A DNA stretch of 64,000 bases from Nannocystis punicea (GTDB lineage Bacteria; Myxococcota_A; Polyangia; Nannocystales; Nannocystaceae). The stretch lies in contig NZ_CP114040.1 of assembly GCF_026965555.1 (NCBI RefSeq), positions 11,052,001-11,116,000 of the forward strand, written 5' to 3'. The stretch's first letter is position 1. Every line of letters begins with the position of its first letter. This document shows, piece after piece, positions 49,905-58,286 of this stretch. The position numbers and the translations under genes were made by a program. Below the pieces are notes generated by a model. It was given only the letters and a program-made list of their open reading frames with translations, did no database searches and had not been told where the DNA came from.

Positions 49905-51437
49905 TCACTGCCGCAGGTGCGGCCGCGCCTGGGCGTAGCACCAGCCGAGCACGAGCAAGAGCGGCACCAGGCTGAGCGGGCCGGGCAGGCCGAGCATGCG
50001 ACCGAGGTTGGCGGGGCCGGTGTAGCCGGTGTCCGCGGCCCAGATCCGCGGCCACGCGTGGCCCCACAGCGGGTCGCCGAACTGCGGCGCCTCGGGGGCC
50101 GCGGCGGCCAGCAGCAGGGTGAACGCGCTCGACAGCAGGGCCAGGCCCACCACCGCGCGCGGGACGACGCGGATCGCCGGGGCCAGCGCCAGGGCCAGGA
50201 ACGGCAGCATCGGCACGCAGTGGCGCGGACCGATCGCCGCGCCGCCGTCCCACATGTAATAGCCGGCGTTGAGCGCCAGGTAGAAGCCGACCACGCCGAG
50301 GCACACGCAGGCGACCTGCCTCACCGGCCATGTCCCTGACGACATGCCCTGAGGTGCAGGCGGCCAGCCGCGCAGCTCGCAGCCGAGGCCCCACGGGGTC
50401 AGCAGCAACACCGGGGCGAGGTAGAACAGCCCGCGGTAGGCGCCGAACAGCAGCTCCAGCAGCACGCTTGGGTCCGGCGCGTGGATGCCGTAGTTGACGC
50501 GCATGCCCTCGGCGAACTCGGCCAGGTAGACGAAGTCGTAGCCGGTCTTGAGCGGGCCGCCGAACGCGACGGTGTGGTAGACGGCGAGGGCCACGGCCGC
50601 CGGGGCGCCGCCGAGCGCGGCCACTGCGGCGAAGCGGGGCCCGCGGCGCAGCCAGGCGAACAGCCACAGCAGCGCGACCGGGACGGCCGCCGGGTACTCG
50701 CACAGCACCGCCAGGCCGAGGCACATGCCTGTCCCGAAGGCCATGGCCTTTCCGCCATGTCCCAGGAGGATGCCGGCGAACCCGAGCAGGAGCAGGTCGG
50801 CGCACAGCTGGTGGCCGTAGAAGGCCGAGCCGTAGACCAGCGCCGGGGTGGCGAGGGCGTAGGTCGCCGCCAGCAGCAGCGCGCCGGCGCGGTCGCCGAG
50901 GCGGCGCAGCGCGAGGAGGTAGAGCGCCAGCGCGCCGAGCACCGCGAACACGCCGACCGAGCCCACGCGGCTGACGTAGAGCGCGGTGCGGTAGGCCTGG
51001 TTGTAGGCCAGGCGGTCGCCGGGGCGGCGGGCCGCGGGGTCGCGGTTGGGGTCGCGGGGGTCGAGGGGGACCAGGCGGACGTCGGGCGGCTCGGCGCCGA
51101 CGAGGCGGCGTGCGCCGTGGTAGAGCGCGTAGGCGGGCACCGCCAGCAGCGAGGTCCCGGGGGCCTTGTCGCTGTAGAAGTGGCCGTCGCGCAGGCTCTT
51201 GTCGCCGGTGGTCGCGTGGTAGTCGTCGATGATCGGCGTGCCCTGCTCGACCAGCGCGCGCGTCAGCGCCAGGCGCGAGTTCTGGTTCCACGCCGGCGGG
51301 CCCGAGAAGTACGACGTCGCCGCCAGCACCGCCACCGCCAGCGGCAGCAGCACCGGCGCCTCGGCCCTCACCAGCGCTCGCAGGCCGCCGGCCTCTCGAA
51401 GGCTCGCCCCGTCGCCGGAGCCTGGCCTAGCGGACAT
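49905..51437 (-). CDS. Multi-pass GT-C-type glycosyltransferase
   Basis: Integral membrane protein (510 aa), about 11 transmembrane helices. The first loop has DDYHATTGDKSLRDGHFYSDKAPGTSLLAVP, a DK-containing motif like ArnT/PMT-type transferases that use lipid-linked sugars. It follows the atypical kinase gene by five bases, so the two are co-expressed. The coding sequence includes two palindromic ACATG-type tracts (near 50330 and 50727). Substrate unknown; surface glycan modification is inferred from the divergent sugar cluster at 52479. Confidence 0.75.
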   Translation of the reverse strand: MSARPGSGDGASLREAGGLRALVRAEAPVLLPLAVAVLAATSYFSGPPAWNQNSRLALTRALVEQGTPIIDDYHATTGDKSLRDGHFYSDKAPGTSLLAVPAYALYHGARRLVGAEPPDVRLVPLDPRDPNRDPAARRPGDRLAYNQAYRTALYVSRVGSVGVFAVLGALALYLLALRRLGDRAGALLLAATYALATPALVYGSAFYGHQLCADLLLLGFAGILLGHGGKAMAFGTGMCLGLAVLCEYPAAVPVALLWLFAWLRRGPRFAAVAALGGAPAAVALAVYHTVAFGGPLKTGYDFVYLAEFAEGMRVNYGIHAPDPSVLLELLFGAYRGLFYLAPVLLLTPWGLGCELRGWPPAPQGMSSGTWPVRQVACVCLGVVGFYLALNAGYYMWDGGAAIGPRHCVPMLPFLALALAPAIRVVPRAVVGLALLSSAFTLLLAAAAPEAPQFGDPLWGHAWPRIWAADTGYTGPANLGRMLGLPGPLSLVPLLLVLGWCYAQARPHLRQ

Positions 51438-51442
51438 GTCTC

Positions 51443-52390
51443 TCAGACCATGGCCCGGGCGCTGGCCTCGACCACCAGCGCCCCCAGCTCTTGCTGGGCC
51501 CGCTCGGCCGCGGCCGCCTCCGGGCACTGGGCCAGCCGCTGCAGCACTTGATACGCGTTGGCGTAGCGGCGGGCCGGGTCGCGGTCGAGGTTCTTGCGCA
51601 CGATCTCCGCCAGCTTGGTCGACAGCCCCGGCAGGCGGCGGCTGGGGTGGCCGGCGTCGAACTTGACGATCGCGTCCATCGTCTTGAGGTCGTCGTCGGC
51701 CTTGAAGCAGCGCTGGCCCTTCAGCATCTCCCACAGCATCACGGCCAGGCCGAAGATGTCCGAAGAGACAGTCGCGGCCGCCGTCCCGACCACCCGCTCG
51801 GGGGCCATGTACGCCTTCGAGCCGGCCTGGGACATGTCGCTCTCGCGGGCCAGCCAGATGCTGGTCGCCGAGTTGTAGTCGGCCAGCATGACCTGGCCGG
51901 TGCGCGACAGCAGCACGTTGGCCGGGCAGATGTCGCGGTGCACCACATTGAGCTCGGTCAGCTTGCCCTTGTCCTCGGCCTCGGCGGTGTGCACGTGGTG
52001 GAGCGCGTCGGCCAGCTGGCCCATGATGTAGACCGCGATCTCCTTGCTGAGGCCGCGCGGGCTGCCGACGTCGTGGCCGAGCAGCACTGCCAGGTCGCAG
52101 CCGTCGATCGCGTCGAGGACGAGATAGCGCACGCCGTTCTGCGCGCCCTCGGCGTGCGCGCTCGGGATGCCCGGGTGATTGAACGCCTGATAGAGGCGGA
52201 TCTCGTGCTCGAATTGAGCGGCCAATATCGCGTGCTCGGGGCCCGAGCCCGACGGCAGCAGCTTGACGACGTAGGCCGGCGGCGCCGCCTCCGGGTCGTC
52301 CTCGTGGCGCGCGAGGAACAGGTGGAACACCGAGCTGCGCACCGCGAGCGGCCGGACCAGACGGAACTTGCCGAGACTCTGGAGCTCCAT
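51443..52390 (-). CDS. Atypical Ser/Thr kinase (degenerate DFG)
   Basis: Kinase-fold protein (315 aa). HRDICPANVLL (catalytic loop) keeps HRD and Asn but lacks the usual Lys of HRDxKPxN, and the metal-binding DFG is replaced by DYN (MLADYNSA). The Gly-rich loop is degenerate (PLAVRSSVFHLF), though YVVKLL retains the Lys. SSDIFGLAVMLWEMLKG and ERVVG follow. It may be a pseudokinase or a cofactor-independent variant. Overlapping neighbours: a GT-C gene five bases downstream and a divergent flavoprotein gene 88 bp upstream. ATG 52390 begins MELQSL. Confidence 0.8.
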   Translation of the reverse strand: MELQSLGKFRLVRPLAVRSSVFHLFLARHEDDPEAAPPAYVVKLLPSGSGPEHAILAAQFEHEIRLYQAFNHPGIPSAHAEGAQNGVRYLVLDAIDGCDLAVLLGHDVGSPRGLSKEIAVYIMGQLADALHHVHTAEAEDKGKLTELNVVHRDICPANVLLSRTGQVMLADYNSATSIWLARESDMSQAGSKAYMAPERVVGTAAATVSSDIFGLAVMLWEMLKGQRCFKADDDLKTMDAIVKFDAGHPSRRLPGLSTKLAEIVRKNLDRDPARRYANAYQVLQRLAQCPEAAAAERAQQELGALVVEASARAMV

Positions 52391-52464
52391 GGACGAGCCC
52401 AGTGTGCCGCCCGCAGATCCGCGTGTCCATCGCCGAGTGCGAGGCGCCGCCCGCCGGGACCTGC

Positions 52465-52470
52465 TACAAG
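52465..52470 (+). promoter_or_regulatory. -10-like TACAAG before flavoprotein gene
   Basis: TACAAG ends eight bases before ATG 52479, without a ribosome-binding site; consistent with the leaderless pattern. Confidence 0.3.
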
Positions 52471-52478
52471 AGCGGCCG

Positions 52479-53813
52479 ATGTCATCGCCCCCGCGAACGC
52501 CGCTCGTGGTGCTGGGAGCCGGCCTGACCGGGCTCTCGGCGGCCTGGCACGCGCGCGGGCCGGTGCTGCTGGTCGAGCGCGAGGCTCGCGTCGGCGGCCA
52601 CGCCCGCAGCCATCGCCGCGACGGCTTCACCTTCGACGTCACCGGGCACTGGCTGCACCTGCGCGACCCCTCGATAAAGACGCTGGTCGAGGGCCTGTTT
52701 CAGCCCGGCGAGCTCGCCACCGTGGCGCGCCGCACCTGCATCCACAGCCACGGCGTGCAGCTGCCCTACCCGTTCCAGGCCAACCTGCACGGATTGCCGC
52801 TCGAGGTGGTGCAGGAGTGCCTGGTCGGCTACGTGGCGGCGCGCGAGCAGGCGGCGAAGGGCGCGCCGGAGCCGCAGACCTTCGTCGGCTTCGCCGAGGC
52901 CCGCTTCGGCGCCGGCATCGCCAAGCACTTCTTCGTCCCGTACAACCGCAAGTTGTGGGGCGAGCACCTCGAGCGGCTGACCGCCGATTGGGTCTCGCGC
53001 TACATCCCGATCCCCGACACCGCGCAGGTGATCGGCGGCGCCATCGGCCTGGCGCAGGAGGGCCTCGGCTACAACGCCAGCTTCCTCGTCCCGACCGCCG
53101 GGGGCATCGACGCAGTGCCGGAGCGAATGCGCGCGGAGCTCGCCCGCCGCTCCGAGGTCGAGCTGCGGCTCGGCAGCGACATCGACGAGGTCGACGTCGT
53201 CGGTCGGCGGATCAAGCTCGGCGCCGAGGCCGACTGGCGCAGCTACGACGCGCTCGTCTCGAGCATCCCCCTGCCGGAGCTGGTGCGCCGGATCCCCGCG
53301 GCCCCCGCTGAAATCCGCGACGCTGCCGGCGCCCTGCGCCACGTCCGCTGGCGCTACCTCGACATCGCCGTCGGCGCGCCCGCGCCGTGCGACTATCACT
53401 GGGTCTACGTGCCCGAGCCGCGCCTGCCCTTCTTCCGCGTCGGCGTCTACTCGAACGCCGCCCCGCGCATGGCCCCGGCCGGCTGCAGCGGGCTCTACGT
53501 CGAGCTGAACGAGCGGACAGGTCCCATCGACCTCGCCGGCGTCTACGCCGGCCTGGTCGAGGTCGGGGCCCTGCGCGCGGCCGAGGACGTCCGCTTCGTC
53601 GAGGTCCGCGTGGTCGAGCACGCCTATGTCGTGTTCGACGCCGCCTACGCCGCCACCCGCGCCGCCGTCCTCGCCTGGCTCGAAGGACAGGGCATCTTCA
53701 GCTGCGGTCGCTACGGCGGGTGGATCTACAACAGCATGGAAGACTGTCTGCTGGCCGGACGAGCGGCCAGCGAGTGGGCGGCCGCGCGGCTCGCCGGACA
53801 GGAGCCGCGATGA
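52479..53813 (+). CDS. FAD-dependent amine-oxidase/protoporphyrinogen-oxidase-like protein
   Basis: Flavoprotein (444 aa) with an N-terminal Rossmann motif VLGAGLTGLSAAW (10-22), then EARVGGHARS (FAD-binding GG motif), and the C-terminal GRYGGWIYNSMEDCLLAGR. It resembles amine oxidase/UDP-galactopyranose-mutase/desaturase-like flavoproteins; the context (GT2 and polysaccharide deacetylase immediately downstream) favours a sugar-processing role. Stop and start overlap with the next gene (ATGA). Likely leaderless from TACAAG. Confidence 0.75.
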   Translation: MSSPPRTPLVVLGAGLTGLSAAWHARGPVLLVEREARVGGHARSHRRDGFTFDVTGHWLHLRDPSIKTLVEGLFQPGELATVARRTCIHSHGVQLPYPFQANLHGLPLEVVQECLVGYVAAREQAAKGAPEPQTFVGFAEARFGAGIAKHFFVPYNRKLWGEHLERLTADWVSRYIPIPDTAQVIGGAIGLAQEGLGYNASFLVPTAGGIDAVPERMRAELARRSEVELRLGSDIDEVDVVGRRIKLGAEADWRSYDALVSSIPLPELVRRIPAAPAEIRDAAGALRHVRWRYLDIAVGAPAPCDYHWVYVPEPRLPFFRVGVYSNAAPRMAPAGCSGLYVELNERTGPIDLAGVYAGLVEVGALRAAEDVRFVEVRVVEHAYVVFDAAYAATRAAVLAWLEGQGIFSCGRYGGWIYNSMEDCLLAGRAASEWAAARLAGQEPR

Positions 53814-54556
53814 GCGAGTCGTCGGCGACGTCGCCGGGGCCCGAGGTCAGCGTCGTCATCCCCGTCTACAACGAGGAGGCGATCCTCCGCGACAGCGTCG
53901 TCGAGCTGGTGCGCGGGCTCGAGGCCGAGGTGCCGGCCTTCGAGGTGTGGCTGGCGGAGAACGGCAGCCGCGACCGCACGCGCGAGATCGCGGCCGAGCT
54001 CGCCGCGCTCGACCCGCGGGTGAAGTGGTTCTCGTGTCCGGCGCCCAACTACGGGGCCGCGCTGCGCATGGCGATCGAGCAAGCGGCGGGGAAGTTCGTG
54101 GTGTGCGAGGAGATCGACCTGTGCGACCTCGCCTTCCACCGGCGCGCCCTGGCGCTGCTGCGCGCCGGCGCGGCCGATCTGGTGGTCGGCTCGAAGGCGA
54201 TGCCGGGGGCGCACGATCGGCGGCCGCTCGGTCGCCGCGCGGCCACGCGGGCCTACAACGGCCTCTTGCGGGTCACTCTCGGCTATCGCGGCACCGACAC
54301 GCACGGGCTCAAGGCGTTTCGTCGCGCGGCGCTGCTGCCGGTGGTCGAGCGCTGCATCGTCGGCCACGACGTGTTCGCCTCGGAGCTGGTGATCCGGGCC
54401 CAGCGCGACGGCGTGGCGATCACCGAGATCCCCGTCGAGCTGGAAGAGAAGCGCGCGCCGTCGATTCACCTGGCGCGGCGAGTGCCGCGCGTGCTGAAGA
54501 ACCTGGCGCGCCTGATGGCCGCGATCCATCTCGGGCGCGGCGCGAAGGAGCGGTGA
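53810..54556 (+). CDS. Family 2 glycosyltransferase
   Basis: GT-A fold glycosyltransferase (248 aa). VSVVIPVYNEEAILRDSV (about 13-30), ENGSRDRT, and the metal-like acidic EEIDLCD (as the DxD equivalent) are present. No transmembrane helix follows, unlike dolichol-phosphate-mannose synthase membrane forms, although the DPM1-like core is close. It overlaps the flavoprotein gene (ATGA) and the deacetylase gene by one base. Donor and acceptor unknown. Confidence 0.85.
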   Translation: MSESSATSPGPEVSVVIPVYNEEAILRDSVVELVRGLEAEVPAFEVWLAENGSRDRTREIAAELAALDPRVKWFSCPAPNYGAALRMAIEQAAGKFVVCEEIDLCDLAFHRRALALLRAGAADLVVGSKAMPGAHDRRPLGRRAATRAYNGLLRVTLGYRGTDTHGLKAFRRAALLPVVERCIVGHDVFASELVIRAQRDGVAITEIPVELEEKRAPSIHLARRVPRVLKNLARLMAAIHLGRGAKER

Positions 54557-55449
54557 TGACGACCGAGCTGCGCGGCACGATCCTCAGCGTCGACCTCGAC
54601 GACCTCGCCTGCTACCACGCCATCCACGGCCTGCCGCCGCCGACGCCGGAGCAGGCCGACGTGGTGCTCGGCCGCTGCCTGCCGCGGCTCCTCCGTCTGT
54701 TCGCCGAGACCGGCGCGCGCGCCACCTTCTTCGTGGTCGGCCGCGACCTCGAGCGCGACATGCAGGGCCCCGGTCACGGCGCGGCGATGCTCAGCCTGGC
54801 GGCGCAGTCGGGGCACGAGCTCGGCAACCACAGCTACAGCCACGCCTACGATCTTGTCGACTGGCCTTCGGGACAGGTTTATCGCGACCTGCGGCGCTGC
54901 GACGAGCTGCTGCGCAAGCTCGGCGCCGAGCCGCGGGGCTTCCGCGCGCCGGGCTACTGCCACGACGAGCTGCTGCTGCAACAGGCCGGCGCGCTCGGCT
55001 ACCGCTACGACAGCTCGCTGTTGCCGTCGCTGCCGTACTACGCGGCCAAGCTGGCGGCGATGGCGTGGATCCGCGTGCGCGGGCGGCGGTCGCAGTCGCG
55101 GGCGCGCGGGCTCCGGAGCTTCGTCGGCCCGGCGCACCCGTACTACCGGGCCGACGTCGGCATGTGGGAGGTGCCGATCAGCGTCAGCCCGCTGCTGCGC
55201 CTGCCGATGGTCGGCACCTTCGTCCTGCGCGGCGGGCCGCTCTACCGCGAGGCGCTGCGGATCCCCGCGCTGCACCTCGAGCTGCACGCGCTCGACCTCG
55301 CCGACCCCGACAGCGACCCGATCGATCCGGCGCTGCGCAAGCGGCAGCCCGAGCTGCGGACCCCGCTCGACAAGCGGCTCGCTCGCCTGCGCGAGCTGAT
55401 CAAACGGCGGGGAGGGGCGACTTCGATCGCCGCCGCGTTCGGGTCCTAG
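54556..55449 (+). CDS. Polysaccharide deacetylase (NodB-type)
   Basis: NodB-homology deacetylase (297 aa), with catalytic-type SVDLDDL, HELGNHSYSH (zinc His pair) and RAPGY motifs. Such enzymes remove acetyl groups from GlcNAc units. A C-terminal extension HLELHALDLADPDSD is seen in related DUF3473-type proteins. The stop codon lies in the coding sequence of the convergent rnhA by 50 bp. Third gene of a glycan operon with the flavoprotein and GT2. Confidence 0.85.
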   Translation: MTTELRGTILSVDLDDLACYHAIHGLPPPTPEQADVVLGRCLPRLLRLFAETGARATFFVVGRDLERDMQGPGHGAAMLSLAAQSGHELGNHSYSHAYDLVDWPSGQVYRDLRRCDELLRKLGAEPRGFRAPGYCHDELLLQQAGALGYRYDSSLLPSLPYYAAKLAAMAWIRVRGRRSQSRARGLRSFVGPAHPYYRADVGMWEVPISVSPLLRLPMVGTFVLRGGPLYREALRIPALHLELHALDLADPDSDPIDPALRKRQPELRTPLDKRLARLRELIKRRGGATSIAAAFGS

Positions 55450-56113
55450 AGTCCTCGCGGCGGACGGCCATGGTCGCCAGGGCGTCGGCCTCTTCGTTGC
55501 CCGACTGGCCGGCGTGGCCGCGGACCTTGAGCAGCTCGACGCCGGTGAACTCGCCGAGCTTCTCCTTGATCTTCTCGATCAGCTCGAGGTTGGCCTTGGC
55601 CTTCCAGCCGCCGACCAGGACGCCGAGGCTCCAGCCGCTGTCGGTGTAGAGGAGGACGTGCGCGTCCTTGTCCTCGGGGCGCAGCATCTCGAGCGCGCGC
55701 AGGATGGCCGTCAGCTCGGCGACGTTGTTGGTGCCCTCGCCGATGAACTCGCTGTGCTCGACGGCCTCTTCGCCGCGCTCGATGAGCACGCCGATGCCGG
55801 CCGGGCCGGGGTTGCCGCTGCAGGCGCCGTCGGTATGAATGATGATGGTCGCGTCGGTCGCCGGCCGGGTCGGTTCCTCGCGAACGACCTGAACAGTCGC
55901 CACGGGGGTTGGAGTCCCCGAGAAGGCGTCGTCGGAGAGGATCTCGGTATCGTCCGGGATCTCGATCAGATTATCGGGCGTGGCACGGTAAGACTTGCTG
56001 GCGCCCAGCCGGTACCGCATCTCGATCCGGCCGCGGTGGACGATGGGCTTGCCGGACGCGAGGACGCGGACGAACACTGTTTGATCCTTGAAAACGAAGC
56101 GTTTCCACGCCAT
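55400..56113 (-). CDS. rnhA: Ribonuclease HI with N-terminal extension
   Basis: RNase HI (237 aa), which cuts RNA in RNA-DNA hybrids. The catalytic residues are all present: Asp95 (HTDGACSGNPGP), Glu133 (EGTNNVAELT), Asp158 (LYTDSG) and Asp210 (EEADALA). The N-terminal 85 residues are an extra domain (MAWKRFVFKDQTVF...), not the usual hybrid-binding domain by eye. The C-terminus is Arg-rich. The 3' end overlaps the convergent deacetylase by 50 bp. Confidence 0.93.
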   Translation of the reverse strand: MAWKRFVFKDQTVFVRVLASGKPIVHRGRIEMRYRLGASKSYRATPDNLIEIPDDTEILSDDAFSGTPTPVATVQVVREEPTRPATDATIIIHTDGACSGNPGPAGIGVLIERGEEAVEHSEFIGEGTNNVAELTAILRALEMLRPEDKDAHVLLYTDSGWSLGVLVGGWKAKANLELIEKIKEKLGEFTGVELLKVRGHAGQSGNEEADALATMAVRREDSRTRTRRRSKSPLPAV

Positions 56114-56229
56114 GTGCGAGCTCCGACCAGGCCCCCGAGCGGCCGCTGGTTCCGGTGCAGCGTACGGCCGCGCTGCAGAATTGGGCAGATTGGATCACTA
56201 TGTACCGACAGGCGGAAAGACACATCCTC

Positions 56230-56253
56230 ACCCGGCCTGTACCCGGGTTTTTT
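56230..56253 (+). terminator. Intrinsic terminator on plus strand
   Basis: ACCCGG (56230-56235) and CCGGGT (56243-56248) form a 6-bp stem followed by six T. It reads on the plus strand, past rnhA. It may end the long plus-strand transcript of the glycan operon, which would otherwise run antisense through rnhA. Confidence 0.6.
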
Positions 56254-56255
56254 GG

Positions 56256-56284
56256 TTGATCGATTAAAATTCGTAGCGTATTAG
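56256..56284 (+). promoter_or_regulatory. Promoter of lipoprotein gene
   Basis: TTGATC and TATTAG are 17 bp apart, and the -10 ends nine bases before ATG 56294. The region is unusually A+T-rich. Short or absent leader. Confidence 0.5.
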
Positions 56285-56293
56285 TGCCCCGCT

Positions 56294-57340
56294 ATGAAGC
56301 GGACGATCCTCACGACCCTCGCTGCCACTGCGCTCCTCGCGATTCCCGCCTGCAAGGGCGGAGCCAGCGCCGCCGGCGGCAAGCTCATCCCCGAGCAAGC
56401 CACCATCATGGCCGGCATCGACGTCGGCGGCTTGCTGAAGAGCAAGCTGTACGCCGACAACAAGGCCATCGCCGAGTCGCAGGCCGGCTACAAGGAAGTT
56501 GTGGAAGCAGCGAAGGCCTGCAACCTCGACCCCGAGAAGGCGATTACCTCCGTCCTGATCGGGACTGACGCGAAGGACGGCGTCGCGGTCGTGGTCACCG
56601 GTACCGGTATCGGCGACGAGAAGAACCTGACCTGCATCGCCGACAAGGCCAAGGAGAAGAACGGCGGCAAGGTCCCCTTCACGATCGCCGACGAGGGCGG
56701 CAAGAAGGCGCTGAAGATGGATGACGGCACCGGCTACATCGTCGACGCCGGCACGGTCGTGATCGCCAGCAAGCCGTGGGCCGCCGCGGTCAAGGATCTG
56801 GTCGACGGCAAGGGCAAGGCCGCCGTCGATGGTCCGCACAAGGATCTGTTCACCCGCGCCGACCAGAGCCGCCACATCTGGTTCGCGGGCGTCGCCCCCG
56901 AGCAGCTCGCCGGCATGGCGAAGGCGCAGGGCCAGGTCGACGTGAAGGACTTCTCGGGCTCGGTCGACCTCAGCGACGGCCTCGGCGTCAAGCTCGCCGC
57001 CGGCCTCGGCTCGGCCGAGCAGGCCTCGGGCCTCAAGAAGAAGGCCGACGAGGCGCTGCCGATGGCGAAGATGGGCCTGGCGATGGTCGGCCTGCCCGCC
57101 ACGGTCGCCGACACCGTCAAGATCGACGCGAAGGACGCCCTCCTCAGCTTCGAGATCTCGCTCAGCGCCAGCGACCTCAAGACCCTGCAGGAGAAGGCCG
57201 GCGGTCTCGGCGGCCTGATGGGCGGCGGCGCCGGTGGCCCGCCCCCCTCGGCCGAGCCGGCCATCCCCCCGCCCGCGGCTGACCCGGCCGCCGTTCCTCC
57301 GCCGGCCGCGCCGGCCGAGGGTGCCCCGGCGGCGCACTGA
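56294..57340 (+). CDS. Predicted lipoprotein, Pro/Ala-rich C-terminus
   Basis: Lipoprotein (348 aa) with lipobox LLAIPAC (Cys20). A globular part (about 30-285) holds repeated Gly-rich strands and helices without recognised domain, and a Gly/Pro/Ala-rich tail (GGLGGLMGGGAGGPPPSAEPAIPPP...) ends it. It may attach to the cell surface. Terminator follows after 49 bp. Function unknown. Confidence 0.65.
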   Translation: MKRTILTTLAATALLAIPACKGGASAAGGKLIPEQATIMAGIDVGGLLKSKLYADNKAIAESQAGYKEVVEAAKACNLDPEKAITSVLIGTDAKDGVAVVVTGTGIGDEKNLTCIADKAKEKNGGKVPFTIADEGGKKALKMDDGTGYIVDAGTVVIASKPWAAAVKDLVDGKGKAAVDGPHKDLFTRADQSRHIWFAGVAPEQLAGMAKAQGQVDVKDFSGSVDLSDGLGVKLAAGLGSAEQASGLKKKADEALPMAKMGLAMVGLPATVADTVKIDAKDALLSFEISLSASDLKTLQEKAGGLGGLMGGGAGGPPPSAEPAIPPPAADPAAVPPPAAPAEGAPAAH

Positions 57341-57389
57341 GCCGCGCGGCCGCGCGCTTGCGCCGCGGCCGTGGATCCTCTAAAGAGTC

Positions 57390-57430
57390 GCGGCCCTTTC
57401 GACTTCACGTCGAGAGGGCCGCTCCTTTTC
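57390..57430 (+). terminator. Intrinsic terminator after lipoprotein gene
   Basis: GCGGCCCTTTCGAC (57390-57403) pairs with GTCGAGAGGGCCGC (57409-57422), 14 bp with one G-T pair, followed by TCCTTTTC. Confidence 0.75.
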
Positions 57431-57509
57431 GGGCCCGCACCTCTCTGGTCGGGCCCGGGACAACCCCCTTCGTAGCTGCTCATGGCGGCCAACATCGAGG
57501 CGGATCGCA

Positions 57510-57908
57510 ATGCCCAAGACCACACCCCTGCAACACGTCAAGAAGCTCTTCGGTTCCAAGGACCAGCTCGTCGCCCGCGTGGCCGAGCTCCTGCCCAGCT
57601 CCTTCTCCGGCGAGTCGGCCGAGGACTTCAAGAAGCGCCTGAAGTACGTCGCCAACAGCAAGCTCATCCGCCTGGTCGAGGTCGGTGAGAAGGCCAAGAA
57701 GCTCGGCGGCGTCCAGGCCATCGTCGACAAGATCGCCGAGCTCAAGGGCCAGGCCAAGGACAAGGACTTCAAGGCCGCGCTCGCCAAGTTCAGCGTGCCC
57801 AGCCTCGTCGACCTCCACCAGAGCCTCACCCGCAAGGCCAAGACGACCGAGGCCAAGCCCGCCGAGGCCAAGAAGACCGAGAAGAAGGCCGACAAGAAGA
57901 AGGCCTGA
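57510..57908 (+). CDS. Small Lys-rich protein, unknown function
   Basis: Cytoplasmic protein (132 aa). An amphipathic helical body (about 1-100) ends in a tail AKPAEAKKTEKKADKKKA resembling histone H1-like or AlgP-type tails. GAGG lies nine bases before the ATG. No recognised domain; DNA or surface binding by the tail is inferred. Confidence 0.6.
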   Translation: MPKTTPLQHVKKLFGSKDQLVARVAELLPSSFSGESAEDFKKRLKYVANSKLIRLVEVGEKAKKLGGVQAIVDKIAELKGQAKDKDFKAALAKFSVPSLVDLHQSLTRKAKTTEAKPAEAKKTEKKADKKKA

Positions 57909-57913
57909 GGAAC

Positions 57914-57973
57914 CTGTCCGCAGGGACAGCTCCAGGAGGGGCCGCGGCACATCGCCGCGGCCCTTCGCGCTTT
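57914..57973 (+). terminator. Tandem hairpins, probable terminator of the Lys-rich gene
   Basis: CTGTCC-GCAG-GGACAG (57914-57929) is followed by GGGCCGCGG/CCGCGGCCC (57939-57947, 57955-57963; 9 bp) and TTCGCGCTTTC. The first hairpin belongs to the TGTCC/GGACA family. Confidence 0.55.
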
Positions 57974-58040
57974 CGGGCGGCGCACTTCGTCGCCACCCAG
58001 GTTCGCGTCCAAGGCCGGAACCTGCCTGTAGAGAGACGGC

Positions 58041-58239
58041 CCTGAAACGACGGGCAGCGGCCTGGTTCGCCGCGACCTCTCGCTGTTCAGGCCGCGCCCG
58101 GCGTCACGCCTCTCGCCGCATTGTCTGAAAGAAAGGCGAGAGAACCGCGGCGGTCCGCCGCATCTCTTCGCTCTTCAGACCTCTCGGGCGCAATGCCTGA
58201 AAAGACAGGCGGAGGACGGCTCGCCTCTCCGCCTTTCAG
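58041..58239. repeat. Three consecutive CTGAA/TTCAG-flanked hairpins
   Basis: Hairpin 1 (58042-58090) has CTGAA/TTCAG ends. Hairpin 2 (58123-58180) has GTCTGAA/TTCAGAC ends with an inner GCGGCGG/CCGCCGC stem. Hairpin 3 (58197-58239) has CTGAAA/TTTCAG ends with an inner GGCGGAG/CTCCGCC stem. They follow the Lys-rich gene and lie between converging genes. Confidence 0.65.
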
Positions 58240-58286
58240 ACCGCGAGCTCGGTGTCACGCCCCGGCGCGGTGTGCAGCGAAGTCCG

